A stretch of 64,000 bases of DNA from Alcanivorax sp. 1008. GTDB taxonomy: Bacteria > Pseudomonadota > Gammaproteobacteria > Pseudomonadales > Alcanivoracaceae. The notes below the pieces were generated by a model. That model ran no database searches. It was not told where the DNA came from and saw nothing but the letters and a program-made list of their open reading frames with translations. The first letter of the stretch is position 1. The number at the start of each line of letters is the position of its first letter. Shown piece after piece: positions 17,531-26,627 of this stretch. Location: contig NZ_JAFMPS010000002.1 in NCBI RefSeq assembly GCF_020667895.1, forward strand, positions 263,131 through 327,130, in the 5' to 3' direction. Made by a program: the position numbers and the translations under genes.

Positions 17531-19306
17531 TCAGCTGGACAGTGGCCAGAAAACAGTGATCGCAGCAATGGTTGCTGATCCAACAACGATATTCATGGGC
17601 ACACCGATGCGCAGAAAGTCACTGAATCGATAGCCACCGGGGCCATACACCATCAAATTGGTCTGATAGCCCAGCGGAGTTGCAAAGCTGGCAGAGGCCG
17701 CCATCATCACGGCCAGAACAAACGGCCCTTCATTGAGACCCAGCGCCGAGGTAATGGCGAGCACTATGGGCAGCATAATCAGCGCCGCAGCATTGTTAGT
17801 AATGGTTTCCGTTAGCAACGATACGGCCAGATAGGTAAGCACCAGCAGCAGGATCGGATTATCCCCGGCCACCCCAAGAATGCCCTCACCGAGGTACTGT
17901 GCAGCACCGGTTTTCTGCAGCGCCGCACCAATGGAAAAACTGGCAGCAATAGTGATAATCACGGTCAGATCAAGACTGCGTTTAGCCTCAGCCACAGATA
18001 CGCAGCGGGTCATAATCATGGTGCCAGCACCGAGCAGGGCCGCGTTCAGCATGCTGGTCACGCCAAATGCCGCCAGCATTACCAAGCCACCCAGAATGCT
18101 CCATGACAGCAATGCCCGGCTATGGTCTGGACGCTCCTCATCAAGCTCATTGATCAACAGAAAGTCGCGGGAGTATTTTTGCCGACTAACGAATGCCTGG
18201 CGCGCCTCCAGTAGCAACACATCACCCGGCTGCAAAATGATGGAACTGAGTCGACCTTTTATGTGTTCACCATTGCGGGCCACCGCCAGCACCACCGCTC
18301 CGTAGCGGTCACGGAAGCGGGCATCCTTGATTGTTTTCCCCACTCCTTCGCAGCCTGGGGCAACCACCGCTTCAACCAGTTTTCGCTCTGGCACGTTGCG
18401 CTCAATAACCGGCTGGCGGCCAACGGAAGGCACCAACCCGTTGATTCTCAATACGTCAATAATCGCTTCGGTTTCACCAACAAAAACCAGACGATCACCG
18501 CCCTGAAGTATTTCATCCGGCGCCACCGCAGTAATCACACTGCCATGACGTTCGATTTCAGCCAGATATATACGCTGTAAATGCCGCAGTCCTGCCTCGA
18601 CAATCGACTTGCCAACCAGTGGGCCGTCAGTGGCCACTGCCACCTCAAAAGTAAAACTGCGCATATCGGCAAAGGTTTCATCCGGACTGCGCCGCGCCGG
18701 TAACAGCCGTGGCCCTGCCAGAAGCAGAAAGGTAATACCGGCAACAGCAGCGACCAAACCCACCACAGTGATATCAAAAAGTCCGAAGCCTGCCTTGCCG
18801 GTAAGCGTCTGGTACTGACCGTTGACCACCAGATTGGTACTGGTACCGATCAGCGTCAGGGTGCCGCCCAGAATTGAGGCGTAGCTAAGCGGAATCATTA
18901 ACGAGGAAGCGGGCAGATTTAACTGCTTGGCCCAGCGAGTCACCGCCGGAATCATGGTGGCCACCACCGGAGTGTTATTAAGAAAACCAGACAGGGCAAT
19001 CACCGGCGCCGCCAACCGCACCATGGCCGCACGCTCACCTTTCGGCCTGCCGAGAATCCGGTTCACCACCAGATCAACCCCACCGGAGGCGCGGATGCCC
19101 GCCGCCACCACAAACATGGCCGCCACGGTAATCAGGCCGCTGTTACTGAACCCGGACAGTGCCTCCTGAGGATTAAGCACGCCGCTGATACTTAACAACA
19201 GCAATGCGCCCATCAGCACCAGGTCCGGCCCCAGTCGGGATGAGCTCACCAGGGTGATAAATACACCCGCGGTGATAAAGATCGTTAGCCAGCCTTGCCA
19301 GTCCAT
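17531..19306 (-). CDS. SLC13/DASS-type permease with two TrkA-C domains
   Basis: A 591-residue transporter in which two hydrophobic halves flank a soluble insert. The N-terminal half contains the GFSNSGLITVAAMFVVAAGI and SGFLNNTPVVAT motifs, the re-entrant hairpin with NTP/NNT typical of the DASS/ArsB fold. The C-terminal half has TETITNNAAALIMLP and SFATPLGYQTNLMVYGPGGY. Residues ~205-375 carry two TrkA-C (RCK_C) regulatory domains. Such proteins (YfbS/SdcS-like) move dicarboxylates, sulfate or similar anions with sodium. The substrate cannot be told from sequence. Confidence 0.88.
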   Translation of the reverse strand: MDWQGWLTIFITAGVFITLVSSSRLGPDLVLMGALLLLSISGVLNPQEALSGFSNSGLITVAAMFVVAAGIRASGGVDLVVNRILGRPKGERAAMVRLAAPVIALSGFLNNTPVVATMIPAVTRWAKQLNLPASSLMIPLSYASILGGTLTLIGTSTNLVVNGQYQTLTGKAGFGLFDITVVGLVAAVAGITFLLLAGPRLLPARRSPDETFADMRSFTFEVAVATDGPLVGKSIVEAGLRHLQRIYLAEIERHGSVITAVAPDEILQGGDRLVFVGETEAIIDVLRINGLVPSVGRQPVIERNVPERKLVEAVVAPGCEGVGKTIKDARFRDRYGAVVLAVARNGEHIKGRLSSIILQPGDVLLLEARQAFVSRQKYSRDFLLINELDEERPDHSRALLSWSILGGLVMLAAFGVTSMLNAALLGAGTMIMTRCVSVAEAKRSLDLTVIITIAASFSIGAALQKTGAAQYLGEGILGVAGDNPILLLVLTYLAVSLLTETITNNAAALIMLPIVLAITSALGLNEGPFVLAVMMAASASFATPLGYQTNLMVYGPGGYRFSDFLRIGVPMNIVVGSATIAAITVFWPLSS

Positions 19307-19411
19307 CGGTATGGTCCCGGAATCAGGAGAGGCGCCTAGTTTACGTACCGGGAGCCAAACCAGAAATAATAAAAACGCAGAAGTTTATTACCTTTAGTTG
19401 GGATAGCCCCA

Positions 19412-20167
19412 TCAATCGAATCGACTGGGGTCGCCAGCCCGGCCGCCACCCGGCTGCCAGCGCTGCTCAGCAAAATCGAAACGGCCATCCGCATGCTGGA
19501 TCACCGCCGTACTGGCCCTGGTGCCGTAGGCCGCCGACTGAATGAAAATCGGCGCCACCAAGCGCTCCATCTCCAGACCTACACCCGTATCTGGCAAGGC
19601 GTCGTCATCCGGCAGACTGTCGTCTTCGAGAATTTGTAGCAGCCGCTCGGGCTCCACTGCCCCCGTGCCATTCGCGACCACCTGCCGCAGTAGAGCCTGG
19701 CCACGCTGAGCCTTCGGCCAGTCTGTGTCCAGCTGGCCATTGCTTAACGCATGAATTCCCGGCGCAACCAGCTGGGGCTCGGCTCCACGGTTACTCATCC
19801 AGGCCAGCTCCCGACCATTACTGACCAGAAGATTAAAGCCGCCATACTCGTGCTGGTCCGCCTGCAGCCCCTGAAGATACTCCAGCGGCGCCAACTCACT
19901 CTCCAAAAAGCCCATCGGCAACATGCCACGGGATCGATTACCGGGCAGCCGATCGGCAATTGGCTCGCGATAATTGGTTACTGCGGCAAAGCGGCCTGCA
20001 CGGCTAACACCCAGCCAGGTGCCACCGGCCGCCAGATCGAGGCCGCACAGCAGATCTCCACGCCAGCGAGCTGCCTCAGCCGGGCGGTGATGGAACTCAT
20101 CACGATTGGCCGCCACCAGCAGCGGATGTTTGTCATGAACTTGCCAAGCGAACAACACGATACACAT
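19412..20167 (-). CDS. NRDE-family (TANGO2-like) protein
   Basis: A 251-residue protein starting with Cys2 (MCIVLFAW) followed by ANRDEF, the NRDE signature. Further landmarks are GGTWLGVSRAGRFAAVTNYR and LLVSNGRELAWMSNRG. The family has an Ntn-hydrolase-like fold with Cys2 as a potential nucleophile, and eukaryotic TANGO2 is linked to heme and lipid metabolism; bacterial roles are unclear. It is divergent from the TSUP-lgt operon with a short shared upstream region. Confidence 0.88.
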   Translation of the reverse strand: MCIVLFAWQVHDKHPLLVAANRDEFHHRPAEAARWRGDLLCGLDLAAGGTWLGVSRAGRFAAVTNYREPIADRLPGNRSRGMLPMGFLESELAPLEYLQGLQADQHEYGGFNLLVSNGRELAWMSNRGAEPQLVAPGIHALSNGQLDTDWPKAQRGQALLRQVVANGTGAVEPERLLQILEDDSLPDDDALPDTGVGLEMERLVAPIFIQSAAYGTRASTAVIQHADGRFDFAEQRWQPGGGRAGDPSRFD

Positions 20168-20253
20168 GAATCAGACCCACTCCTGCAGTGCCGGGCAGAC
20201 CCGGCCGGACTTCTGGGATAGCATACCGGCGCAGTGTAGCTGAGGTTCTTGCC

Positions 20254-21051
20254 GTGCTTGAAATCCTAATCCTGTTTCTTGCCCTTGGCATTGTTGCCGG
20301 GCTGTTGGCAGGCACGCTTGGCCTGGGCGGCGGCGTGGTGATTGTTCCTGCCCTGCTGATGATCTTCCCGCTGATGGACTTTCCCGCCGCGATCACAGCT
20401 CAGCTGGCCGTCGCCACCTCTCTGGCTACCATAGCAGCCACCTCGATCAGCGCCATCCTCACTCACCAAGGGCTTGGCGCGGTGCGCTGGCCAGTGGCCC
20501 TGCCCATATCCGCGGGCATTCTTCTCGGCGCCTTCGCCGGCGCCTTTTTCGCCAGTGCCATCAGTAGCGCCATGTTAGGCAGGTTGTTCGGCATTTTTGC
20601 CATGCTGATCGCTGTACAGATGGCGCTGAGCAGTGGCCGTCTAGCCAATGGGGAGAACGAGCGCCTGCCGGGCCGTGGAGCACTGGCGCTGGCCGGGAGT
20701 GCCATTGGCACAGTATCAGCCATGTTTGGCATTGGTGGCGGCTCACTGACTGTGCCGTTTCTAAGTGCCTGCGGGATGCGCATGCAGCAAGCCGTAGCCA
20801 TTTCGGCGGTGTGTGGCCTGCCCATTGCTGTTGGCGGCGGCATTGGCTTTGTGGTGGCCGGCTGGCACCATCCGGAGTTACCCAACGGAAGCCTTGGCTT
20901 CGTGTATCTCCCTGCCGCGGCAGGTATAGTGCTGACCAGCTTCCCGCTAGCCCGGCTCGGTGCCAGGCTGGCTCACCGACTGCCGGCGACGACACTCAAG
21001 CGTATATTTGCCGGCGCCCTGTTTCTGATCGGACTCAAATTGGTGCTATGA
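20254..21051 (+). CDS. TSUP-family (TauE/SafE-like) anion permease
   Basis: A 265-residue membrane protein with about eight helices and the duplicated glycine motif of TSUP permeases (GLLAGTLGLGGGVVIVPALL near the start and GTVSAMFGIGGGSLTVPFLS near the middle). GTG 20254 (VLEILILF) is preferred because GAGGT lies just upstream and it matches pseudomonad homologues; the frame runs back to 20188. Family members export or import sulfite, sulfonates or related anions. It is coupled to lgt (ATGA at 21048), as in Pseudomonas. The substrate is unknown. Confidence 0.88.
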   Translation: MLEILILFLALGIVAGLLAGTLGLGGGVVIVPALLMIFPLMDFPAAITAQLAVATSLATIAATSISAILTHQGLGAVRWPVALPISAGILLGAFAGAFFASAISSAMLGRLFGIFAMLIAVQMALSSGRLANGENERLPGRGALALAGSAIGTVSAMFGIGGGSLTVPFLSACGMRMQQAVAISAVCGLPIAVGGGIGFVVAGWHHPELPNGSLGFVYLPAAAGIVLTSFPLARLGARLAHRLPATTLKRIFAGALFLIGLKLVL

Positions 21052-21839
21052 CTTTTCCGCAGATTGATCCCGTTGCTTTCTCAATTGGCCCCTTATCCGT
21101 TCACTGGTATGGCCTGACCTACCTGCTCGGCTTCACCGGCGCCTGGCTGCTGGGCAGTTGGCGGGCCGGCAAGCCTGGCAGCCCTTTCACCCGCGAGCAG
21201 GTGGGTGATCTGATTTTCTACGGTGCGGTCGGCGTGATCATCGGCGGACGGCTCGGCTATGGTCTTTTCTACGGTCTGGATCAGTGGCTGAGTGATCCGC
21301 TGTGGATCGTTAAATTGCAGCAGGGCGGCATGTCTTTCCACGGCGGCATGCTTGGCGTACTAACCGCCTTCTGGTACTTCAAACGCAAAACCGGCAAGAG
21401 CTATTTCACCGTTGCTGACTTTATCGTACCGATGGTGCCGGTCGGTCTGGCCACTGGCCGTATCGGCAACTTTATCAATGGCGAACTGTGGGGCAGACCA
21501 ACGGATGTGTCATGGGGCATGGTGTTTCCAGGCGACCCGTTGCAGCTGGTTCGCCACCCATCACAGCTGTACCAGTTTGCCTTTGAAGGCGTTGCACTAT
21601 TTGCTCTGCTATGGATTTATTCACGCAAACCCCGTCCTGCCGCAGCGGTCACCGGCCTATTTGGTATCGGCTATGGCTGCGCTCGCATTGGCGCTGAATT
21701 CTTCCGCGAACCGGACGCCCATATCGGCTATCTAGTGGGCAACTGGCTAACCATGGGCATGCTGCTCAGCGTGCCGATGATTTTTGTCGGTGCCGGCTTG
21801 ATGGTCTGGGGCTATCGCAAACAGGGAGCCAACCCATGA
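21048..21839 (+). CDS. lgt: Prolipoprotein diacylglyceryl transferase
   Basis: A 263-residue inner-membrane enzyme that transfers diacylglycerol from phosphatidylglycerol to the lipobox cysteine of prolipoproteins. The Lgt signature [15 protein letters not shown] is complete, as are [11 protein letters not shown] near the N-terminus and [11 protein letters not shown] in the middle. Seven hydrophobic segments fit the known topology. It overlaps the upstream TSUP gene and the downstream thyA gene by ATGA junctions. Many predicted lipoproteins in this window would depend on it. Confidence 0.97.
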   Translation: MTFPQIDPVAFSIGPLSVHWYGLTYLLGFTGAWLLGSWRAGKPGSPFTREQVGDLIFYGAVGVIIGGRLGYGLFYGLDQWLSDPLWIVKLQQGGMSFHGGMLGVLTAFWYFKRKTGKSYFTVADFIVPMVPVGLATGRIGNFINGELWGRPTDVSWGMVFPGDPLQLVRHPSQLYQFAFEGVALFALLWIYSRKPRPAAAVTGLFGIGYGCARIGAEFFREPDAHIGYLVGNWLTMGMLLSVPMIFVGAGLMVWGYRKQGANP

Positions 21840-22669
21840 AGCAATACCACGACCTGCTGCGCCACGTCCGCGATAACGGGGTGGTCAAGAGTGATCGCAC
21901 CGGCACCGGCACCCGCGCCGTGTTCGGTTACCAGATGCGCTTTGATCTCAGCGAAGGATTTCCAATGCTGACGACCAAAAAACTGCACCTGAAATCAATT
22001 ATTCACGAACTGCTGTGGTTTCTATCCGGCGATACCAATATCCGTTATCTAAAAGAAAACGGTGTATCAATCTGGGATGAGTGGGCCACTGAAGATGGGG
22101 AACTCGGTCCAGTCTATGGCGAACAGTGGCGTAGCTGGAAAACCCATGATGGACGAGTGATTGACCAGATCAGTGAGATTCTCGCAGAGATTAAACGTAA
22201 TCCTGATTCACGCCGTCTGGTTGTTTCCGCGTGGAATCCGGCGGTGCTGCCGGATCCAGCGTTAAGCCCAGACAAAAACGCCGAGCAGGGCCGGCAGGCA
22301 CTGCCGCCATGTCACTGTTTGTTCCAGTTTTATGTGGCCGATGGCAAGCTCTCCTGTCAGCTTTATCAGCGTAGTGGCGATATCTTCCTTGGGGTGCCGT
22401 TCAACATCGCGTCCTATGCTCTGCTCACCATGATGATGGCGCAGGTATGTGGCTTGCAGCCGGGTGACTTCGTACATACCCTCGGCGACGCCCACCTATA
22501 CAGCAATCATATGGAGCAAACTGAACTGCAGCTGAGCCGCGAGCCCCGCCCACTACCGGTGATGAGAATTAATCCGCAAGTTAAGGATCTTTTTGCCTTC
22601 CGCTTTGAAGATTTTTCCCTTGAAGGCTATGACCCACACCCGCACATCAAGGCGCCGGTGGCCATATGA
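21836..22669 (+). CDS. thyA: Thymidylate synthase
   Basis: A 277-residue enzyme that converts dUMP to dTMP using methylene-tetrahydrofolate. The catalytic Cys lies in [13 protein letters not shown], and the [29 protein letters not shown] and C-terminal IKAPVAI segments are typical. It is 13 residues longer than E. coli ThyA because of extra sequence just before the catalytic loop ([16 protein letters not shown]). lgt, thyA and folA are joined by ATGA overlaps, so dTMP synthesis and dihydrofolate recycling are made together. Confidence 0.97.
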   Translation: MKQYHDLLRHVRDNGVVKSDRTGTGTRAVFGYQMRFDLSEGFPMLTTKKLHLKSIIHELLWFLSGDTNIRYLKENGVSIWDEWATEDGELGPVYGEQWRSWKTHDGRVIDQISEILAEIKRNPDSRRLVVSAWNPAVLPDPALSPDKNAEQGRQALPPCHCLFQFYVADGKLSCQLYQRSGDIFLGVPFNIASYALLTMMMAQVCGLQPGDFVHTLGDAHLYSNHMEQTELQLSREPRPLPVMRINPQVKDLFAFRFEDFSLEGYDPHPHIKAPVAI

Positions 22670-23178
22670 TGCTGTCGCTGATTGTTGCCAAAGCCGCCAA
22701 CGGCTGTATCGGCCGTGACAACAAACTGCCCTGGTACCTGCCCGGCGACCTGAAGTATTTCAAGCAGGCGACTTTCGGCAAGCCGATTATCATGGGGCGG
22801 AAAACCTGGGAGTCGCTGAAAGGGCCATTGCCGGGCCGCGCCAATATCGTCATCAGCCGCCAGTCGGGTTATGTTGCCGACGGCGCAAAGGTCGTTGCCA
22901 GTCTGGATGACGCCATTGGTCTGGCCGAGAGCATTGCCCTTATTGATGGCGTTGATGAGGTGGTGGTGATTGGTGGCGCGCAGATTTATGCCGAAGCACT
23001 GCCGCGCGCAGATGTGCTGTATATCACCGAAGTACATGCGAACGTAGACGGCGATGCATTTTTCCCTGACTACGATACGGCGCTGTGGCAGGAAGCGGGA
23101 CGGCAGGATTTCAAAGCAGAAGGCCCGAATCCCTACGATTACAGTTTCGTTGTTTTCCAGCGGGCCGCCAGGAAATAA
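22666..23178 (+). CDS. folA: Dihydrofolate reductase
   Basis: A 170-residue enzyme that reduces dihydrofolate with NADPH and so recycles the folate oxidised by ThyA. Motifs: [28 protein letters not shown] with the conserved W and the active-site acid, [11 protein letters not shown], and [14 protein letters not shown]. Two consecutive ATGs (22666, 22669) overlap the thyA stop; either could be used. Length is close to the usual ~160-170. Confidence 0.97.
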   Translation: MMLSLIVAKAANGCIGRDNKLPWYLPGDLKYFKQATFGKPIIMGRKTWESLKGPLPGRANIVISRQSGYVADGAKVVASLDDAIGLAESIALIDGVDEVVVIGGAQIYAEALPRADVLYITEVHANVDGDAFFPDYDTALWQEAGRQDFKAEGPNPYDYSFVVFQRAARK

Positions 23179-23180
23179 AA

Positions 23181-23220
23181 CTGTTATCCCTCTGTCATAT
23201 CTTCGCCGCTGACCTGTCAC
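23181..23220 (+). promoter_or_regulatory. Candidate Pho box (PhoB-binding direct repeats)
   Basis: Three 7-base elements lie in register with an 11-base helical period: CTGTTAT at 23181, CTGTCAT at 23192 and CTGTCAC at 23214 (the third slot at 23203 is degenerate). The consensus half-site is CTGTCAT, with adjacent half-sites 11 bases apart. The last unit ends ten bases before a weak TACCCT -10 at 23231-23236, the usual PhoB geometry. The site lies between folA and the lipoprotein gene it would control. Confidence 0.65.
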
Positions 23221-23272
23221 AATCCACTTCTACCCTGATGCATTGATTTCACTGCCATATCAGGGGCCACCC

Positions 23273-24907
23273 ATGAATCTGAAATACACTCTTTCTGCAC
23301 TAGCCATTGCCGCCAGTCTGAGCGCCTGCGGAGGCGACGATGGAAGCAACGGAACCAGCGCAACCCTGCTGCAACTAAAAGTCGCTGGCACCTATACGCC
23401 ACCCGGCAATCCGGCCAACTTCTTTGACGAATCCGCTGCTGAAATTGTTGCTTATGATGCTCGCCAGCATCGACTGTTTGTAGTTAATGCAAATGATATT
23501 ACCGTCGACGTGCTGGATATGTCGGACCCGAGCATGCCATCACTGATGAGCACGATTGATGCCACCGCCGAAGGCGGAGTTGCCAATAGTGTTGCCGTCA
23601 GCAGCAAGCTAGTGGCGGTAGCTATTGAGGCCAACACGAAAACTGATCCAGGCAAGGTAGTTTTCTACAACTCCACCAGTTTTGCCAAAGTTGGAGAAGC
23701 CACGGTAGGAGCACTGCCCGATATGCTTGCCTTTACTCCGGATGGAAATAAGGTCCTGGTGGCCAATGAGGGCGAGCCGAATGACGATTACAGCGTCGAC
23801 CCAGAGGGCTCGGTTAGCATCATCGATATCACCGATGGTGTTGATAACCTGACGGTCAATACCGCATCGTTCACTAGCTTCAATACCCAGAAGACCTCCC
23901 TGATCAGCAGCGGCGTACGCATCTTTGGACCAGGGGCCAGCGTCGCTCAGGACCTGGAACCTGAGTATATTGCGATATCTGAAGATGGCAGCACAGCGTG
24001 GGCTTCGCTGCAGGAAAACAATGCCATCGCCATCATCGATATTGATAATGCAACGGTTGATAGCATCGTACCGCTGGGTTTCAAGGATCACCGCATCTTC
24101 GGTAATGAGCTTGATGCCAGCAATCGTGATGACCGTATCAATATCCGCAACTGGCCCGTGTTCGGCATGTACCAGCCGGACACCATCGCCTCTTACTCAT
24201 TCAACGGTGAAACCTATATTGTCACCGCCAACGAAGGCGATGCTCGTGATTACGACACGTGGTCGGAGGAGATTCGAGTCAAGGATATGGTGCTGACCGA
24301 TGACATTGGCGCCGCCGGCATTCAGGCGGACGAAGATCTTGGCCGCCTGAATGTCACTAGCACTCTAGGGGTCAGCAACGGCTGTGATCCGTCCTTGCTA
24401 ACAACTGACCCGGAAGTGGATTGTGAGTACGATGCGCTTTATGCCTATGGAGCCCGCTCATTCTCGATCCGCGCTGCCGACGGCACCCTGGTGTTCGATA
24501 GTGGTAACGATTTCGAGCGTATTACTGCAGCTCGCAATGGCGAATTTTTTAACTCCAACAATGACGAAAACGATTTTGACTCGCGCTCGGATGACAAAGG
24601 GCCAGAGCCAGAAGGTTTGGCTCTCGGCAATATTAACGGCCAAACGTTTGCATTTATTGGCCTTGAGCGAGTCGGCGGCATCATGGTTTACAACATCAGC
24701 AACCCGCAAGCGCCGCAGTTCGTCCAATACATTAACAATCGCGACTTCAGCGGTGACCCCTCGCTCGGCACTTCCGGAGACTTGGCGCCAGAAGGACTTA
24801 CCTTCGTTGGCGCAAAACAGAGCCCTTCTGGCAAGCCGCTGCTGATAGTCGGAAATGAAGTCAGCGGCACCACCACCGTATATGAGATTGATGTAATCGA
24901 ACTCTGA
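23273..24907 (+). CDS. Choice-of-anchor I domain lipoprotein
   Basis: A 544-residue predicted lipoprotein with lipobox SLSAC followed by GGDDGSNG, a typical flexible linker. The body is a beta-propeller-like repeat protein with the landmarks of the choice-of-anchor I family: VVNANDITVDVLD, LVANEGEPNDDY, EYIAISEDG, ANEGDARDYD, YGARSFSI and PEGLALGNINGQTFAFIGLER. Family members are secreted or surface-attached and are sometimes annotated as alkaline phosphatases, though no phosphatase active site is evident to me. ATG 23273 has AGGGG upstream and gives the signal peptide. A candidate Pho box precedes it, suggesting induction by phosphate starvation. Confidence 0.82.
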   Translation: MNLKYTLSALAIAASLSACGGDDGSNGTSATLLQLKVAGTYTPPGNPANFFDESAAEIVAYDARQHRLFVVNANDITVDVLDMSDPSMPSLMSTIDATAEGGVANSVAVSSKLVAVAIEANTKTDPGKVVFYNSTSFAKVGEATVGALPDMLAFTPDGNKVLVANEGEPNDDYSVDPEGSVSIIDITDGVDNLTVNTASFTSFNTQKTSLISSGVRIFGPGASVAQDLEPEYIAISEDGSTAWASLQENNAIAIIDIDNATVDSIVPLGFKDHRIFGNELDASNRDDRINIRNWPVFGMYQPDTIASYSFNGETYIVTANEGDARDYDTWSEEIRVKDMVLTDDIGAAGIQADEDLGRLNVTSTLGVSNGCDPSLLTTDPEVDCEYDALYAYGARSFSIRAADGTLVFDSGNDFERITAARNGEFFNSNNDENDFDSRSDDKGPEPEGLALGNINGQTFAFIGLERVGGIMVYNISNPQAPQFVQYINNRDFSGDPSLGTSGDLAPEGLTFVGAKQSPSGKPLLIVGNEVSGTTTVYEIDVIEL

Positions 24908-24923
24908 CACTGCCCTGCTTTAC

Positions 24924-24956
24924 AAAAGGCCTGGCGGGAAACCGCTCAGGCCTTTT
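24924..24956. terminator. Bidirectional rho-independent terminator
   Basis: A stem of AAAAGGCCT (24924-24932) with AGGCCTTTT (24948-24956). The interior also pairs (GGCGG with CCGCT, one bulge), and T runs follow on both strands. It ends the lipoprotein gene and overlaps the last codons of the LysR gene, so it serves both converging transcripts. Confidence 0.8.
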
Positions 24957-25845
24957 TGTTGCACAGCTCAGCACAGGAGCGCTTCAAAATATCCCCCAAA
25001 CGACGGGCAGCCGGGCCAGCATAATTGGCCTCCGCATATACCAGATATAGATCAGCAAAACGTTCCTCACCCTCTTCCATGATGAGGCGCTTCAATGTGC
25101 CATTGGCCAATTCATCGCGGATTTTTTCTTCCGGGTACCAGGCAAACCCGAGGCCCATGGCAGCCGCGCGAATAGAAGTACTTAGATGGCTGACGGTCCA
25201 GCGTTGCTCGGCACCAAGCCAGCCAGCATCCATACGCCGACTACCGGAGTCACGTACCACTAATTGTCGGTGGCGGCGCAAATCCTGAAACACTAACGGT
25301 CGACCAAGATGATGAAGGGGATGATCCGGGTGCGCCACGGCAACAAAGCGGGCGCGCATCACCGCATCACCAATAAACCCCGGTGGCACTCTGGGAGTAA
25401 TGGCCAGATCCACTTGATGCTGCAGCAGGGTTTCATCGGTGCCGCTGAGTACGGTTTCCAGCAGCTCCACCCGAATGTCAGGAAACTCGGCAGCGAATCT
25501 GTCGAGGCACTTCAACAGGAGCCACATCGGGAAAATCGCATCCACAGCAATATACAATTGGGCCTCAACACCCTGAGACAGGGTCTCCGCCGACAACTCC
25601 AGCCTGCTCGCCTCTTCCACCAGCGCCTGGGCCCGGCGGTAAAGAATCTCACCGGCCTCGGTCAATACCGCACGCCGCCCCTCGAGCTTGAACACCCTCA
25701 CCTGCAGCGCCGTTTCCAGCTTTTGGATGGCATAGCTGACCGCTGACTGACTCTTGTCTAGCGCCTCTGCCGCAGGCGCATAGCCGCCCGCGTCAACCAC
25801 CGCAAGCAATGCTCGCCACTGCTCCAAAGACACCTTCAAGTCCAT
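24946..25845 (-). CDS. LysR-family transcriptional regulator
   Basis: A 299-residue LTTR. The N-terminal winged helix-turn-helix is clear (ALLAVVDAGGYAPAAEALDKSQSAVSYAIQKLE), and a periplasmic-binding-like effector domain follows from about residue 90. It diverges from azoR across 119 bases that hold a T-N11-A palindrome, the usual arrangement for a regulator of the neighbouring quinone-detoxification genes. The inducer may be a quinone or electrophile (inference). Its stop codon lies within a bidirectional terminator. Confidence 0.9.
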   Translation of the reverse strand: MDLKVSLEQWRALLAVVDAGGYAPAAEALDKSQSAVSYAIQKLETALQVRVFKLEGRRAVLTEAGEILYRRAQALVEEASRLELSAETLSQGVEAQLYIAVDAIFPMWLLLKCLDRFAAEFPDIRVELLETVLSGTDETLLQHQVDLAITPRVPPGFIGDAVMRARFVAVAHPDHPLHHLGRPLVFQDLRRHRQLVVRDSGSRRMDAGWLGAEQRWTVSHLSTSIRAAAMGLGFAWYPEEKIRDELANGTLKRLIMEEGEERFADLYLVYAEANYAGPAARRLGDILKRSCAELCNKKA

Positions 25846-25860
25846 GAACCACTCCCAAAC

Positions 25861-25875
25861 ATCAGTTTATTTGAT
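25861..25875. promoter_or_regulatory. Candidate LysR box
   Basis: ATCA-N7-TGAT inverted repeat containing the T-N11-A core (T25862 to A25874), 16 bases upstream of the LysR start and about 90 bases before azoR. Chance occurrence cannot be excluded. Confidence 0.35.
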
Positions 25876-25964
25876 TTAATAGCGCCAAATTATGCGGTTT
25901 TTCATCTGAATGCCAGATCTGATACTGGAGCCATCTTATCCAGTCAGCCTGCGAGGACCTCACC

Positions 25965-26585
25965 ATGGCAACGCTTCTCCATATCAGTACCAGCATCTTT
26001 GGCGATAACGGCAACAGCAGCCAGCTGTCCAACGCCTTTATCCAGCGCTGGCAAGCCGCCAATCCACAAGGCCAGGTTGTCCTGCGCAACCTCACCGAAC
26101 AGCCTCTGGCGCATCTGGATAGCAGCCGAGTAGGGGCTTTCTTTACCCCTGCAGAGCAGCGCACTGCGGAACAGCAAGGGCACGTTGAAGAGTCTGACGC
26201 CCTGATTGCAGAGCTGCGTAGCGCAGATATCGTGGTGATCGGCCTGCCAATGTATAACTTTGGCGTGCCATCCCAGTTCAAAGCCTGGGTCGACAACATT
26301 GCTCGCGCCGGCATTACCTTCAAGTACACGGATACCGGCCCGGTTGGCCTGCTGGACAATAAGCCGGTGCGAGTATTTGCGGCCCGCGGTGGCATCTATG
26401 CCAACACCCCAAATGACCATCAGGAGCCTTTCGTGCGTCAGTTCTTCAGTTTTATCGGCTTGACCGACGTCCAATTCGTTTTCGCCGAGGGCGTTAACAT
26501 GGGCGACGATGCCAAGGCTAAAGCACTACAAGGTGCTCACGCCGAAATCGAAACACTTTTGGAAAGTAGTGGCTCCGCAGCCTGA
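25965..26585 (+). CDS. azoR: FMN-dependent NADH-azoreductase / quinone reductase
   Basis: A 206-residue flavodoxin-like enzyme that reduces quinones (and azo dyes) by two electrons with NAD(P)H. Family landmarks are the N-terminal STSIFGDNGNSSQLS phosphate-binding loop, PMYNFGVPSQFKAWVDNIARAGITF, and ARGGIYAN. It is first in a likely operon with a glutathionyl-hydroquinone reductase and a pirin, all linked to quinone or electrophile stress. Confidence 0.92.
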   Translation: MATLLHISTSIFGDNGNSSQLSNAFIQRWQAANPQGQVVLRNLTEQPLAHLDSSRVGAFFTPAEQRTAEQQGHVEESDALIAELRSADIVVIGLPMYNFGVPSQFKAWVDNIARAGITFKYTDTGPVGLLDNKPVRVFAARGGIYANTPNDHQEPFVRQFFSFIGLTDVQFVFAEGVNMGDDAKAKALQGAHAEIETLLESSGSAA

Positions 26586-26627
26586 ACGAAATAGGGCCTG
26601 CCTTGCAGACCGCCACCGGAGGACATC

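Noticed and set aside
20463-20995. Long reading frames antisense to the TSUP and lgt genes
   Set aside because: They are shadows of high-GC coding sequence with no ribosome-binding sites, family motifs or gene context.
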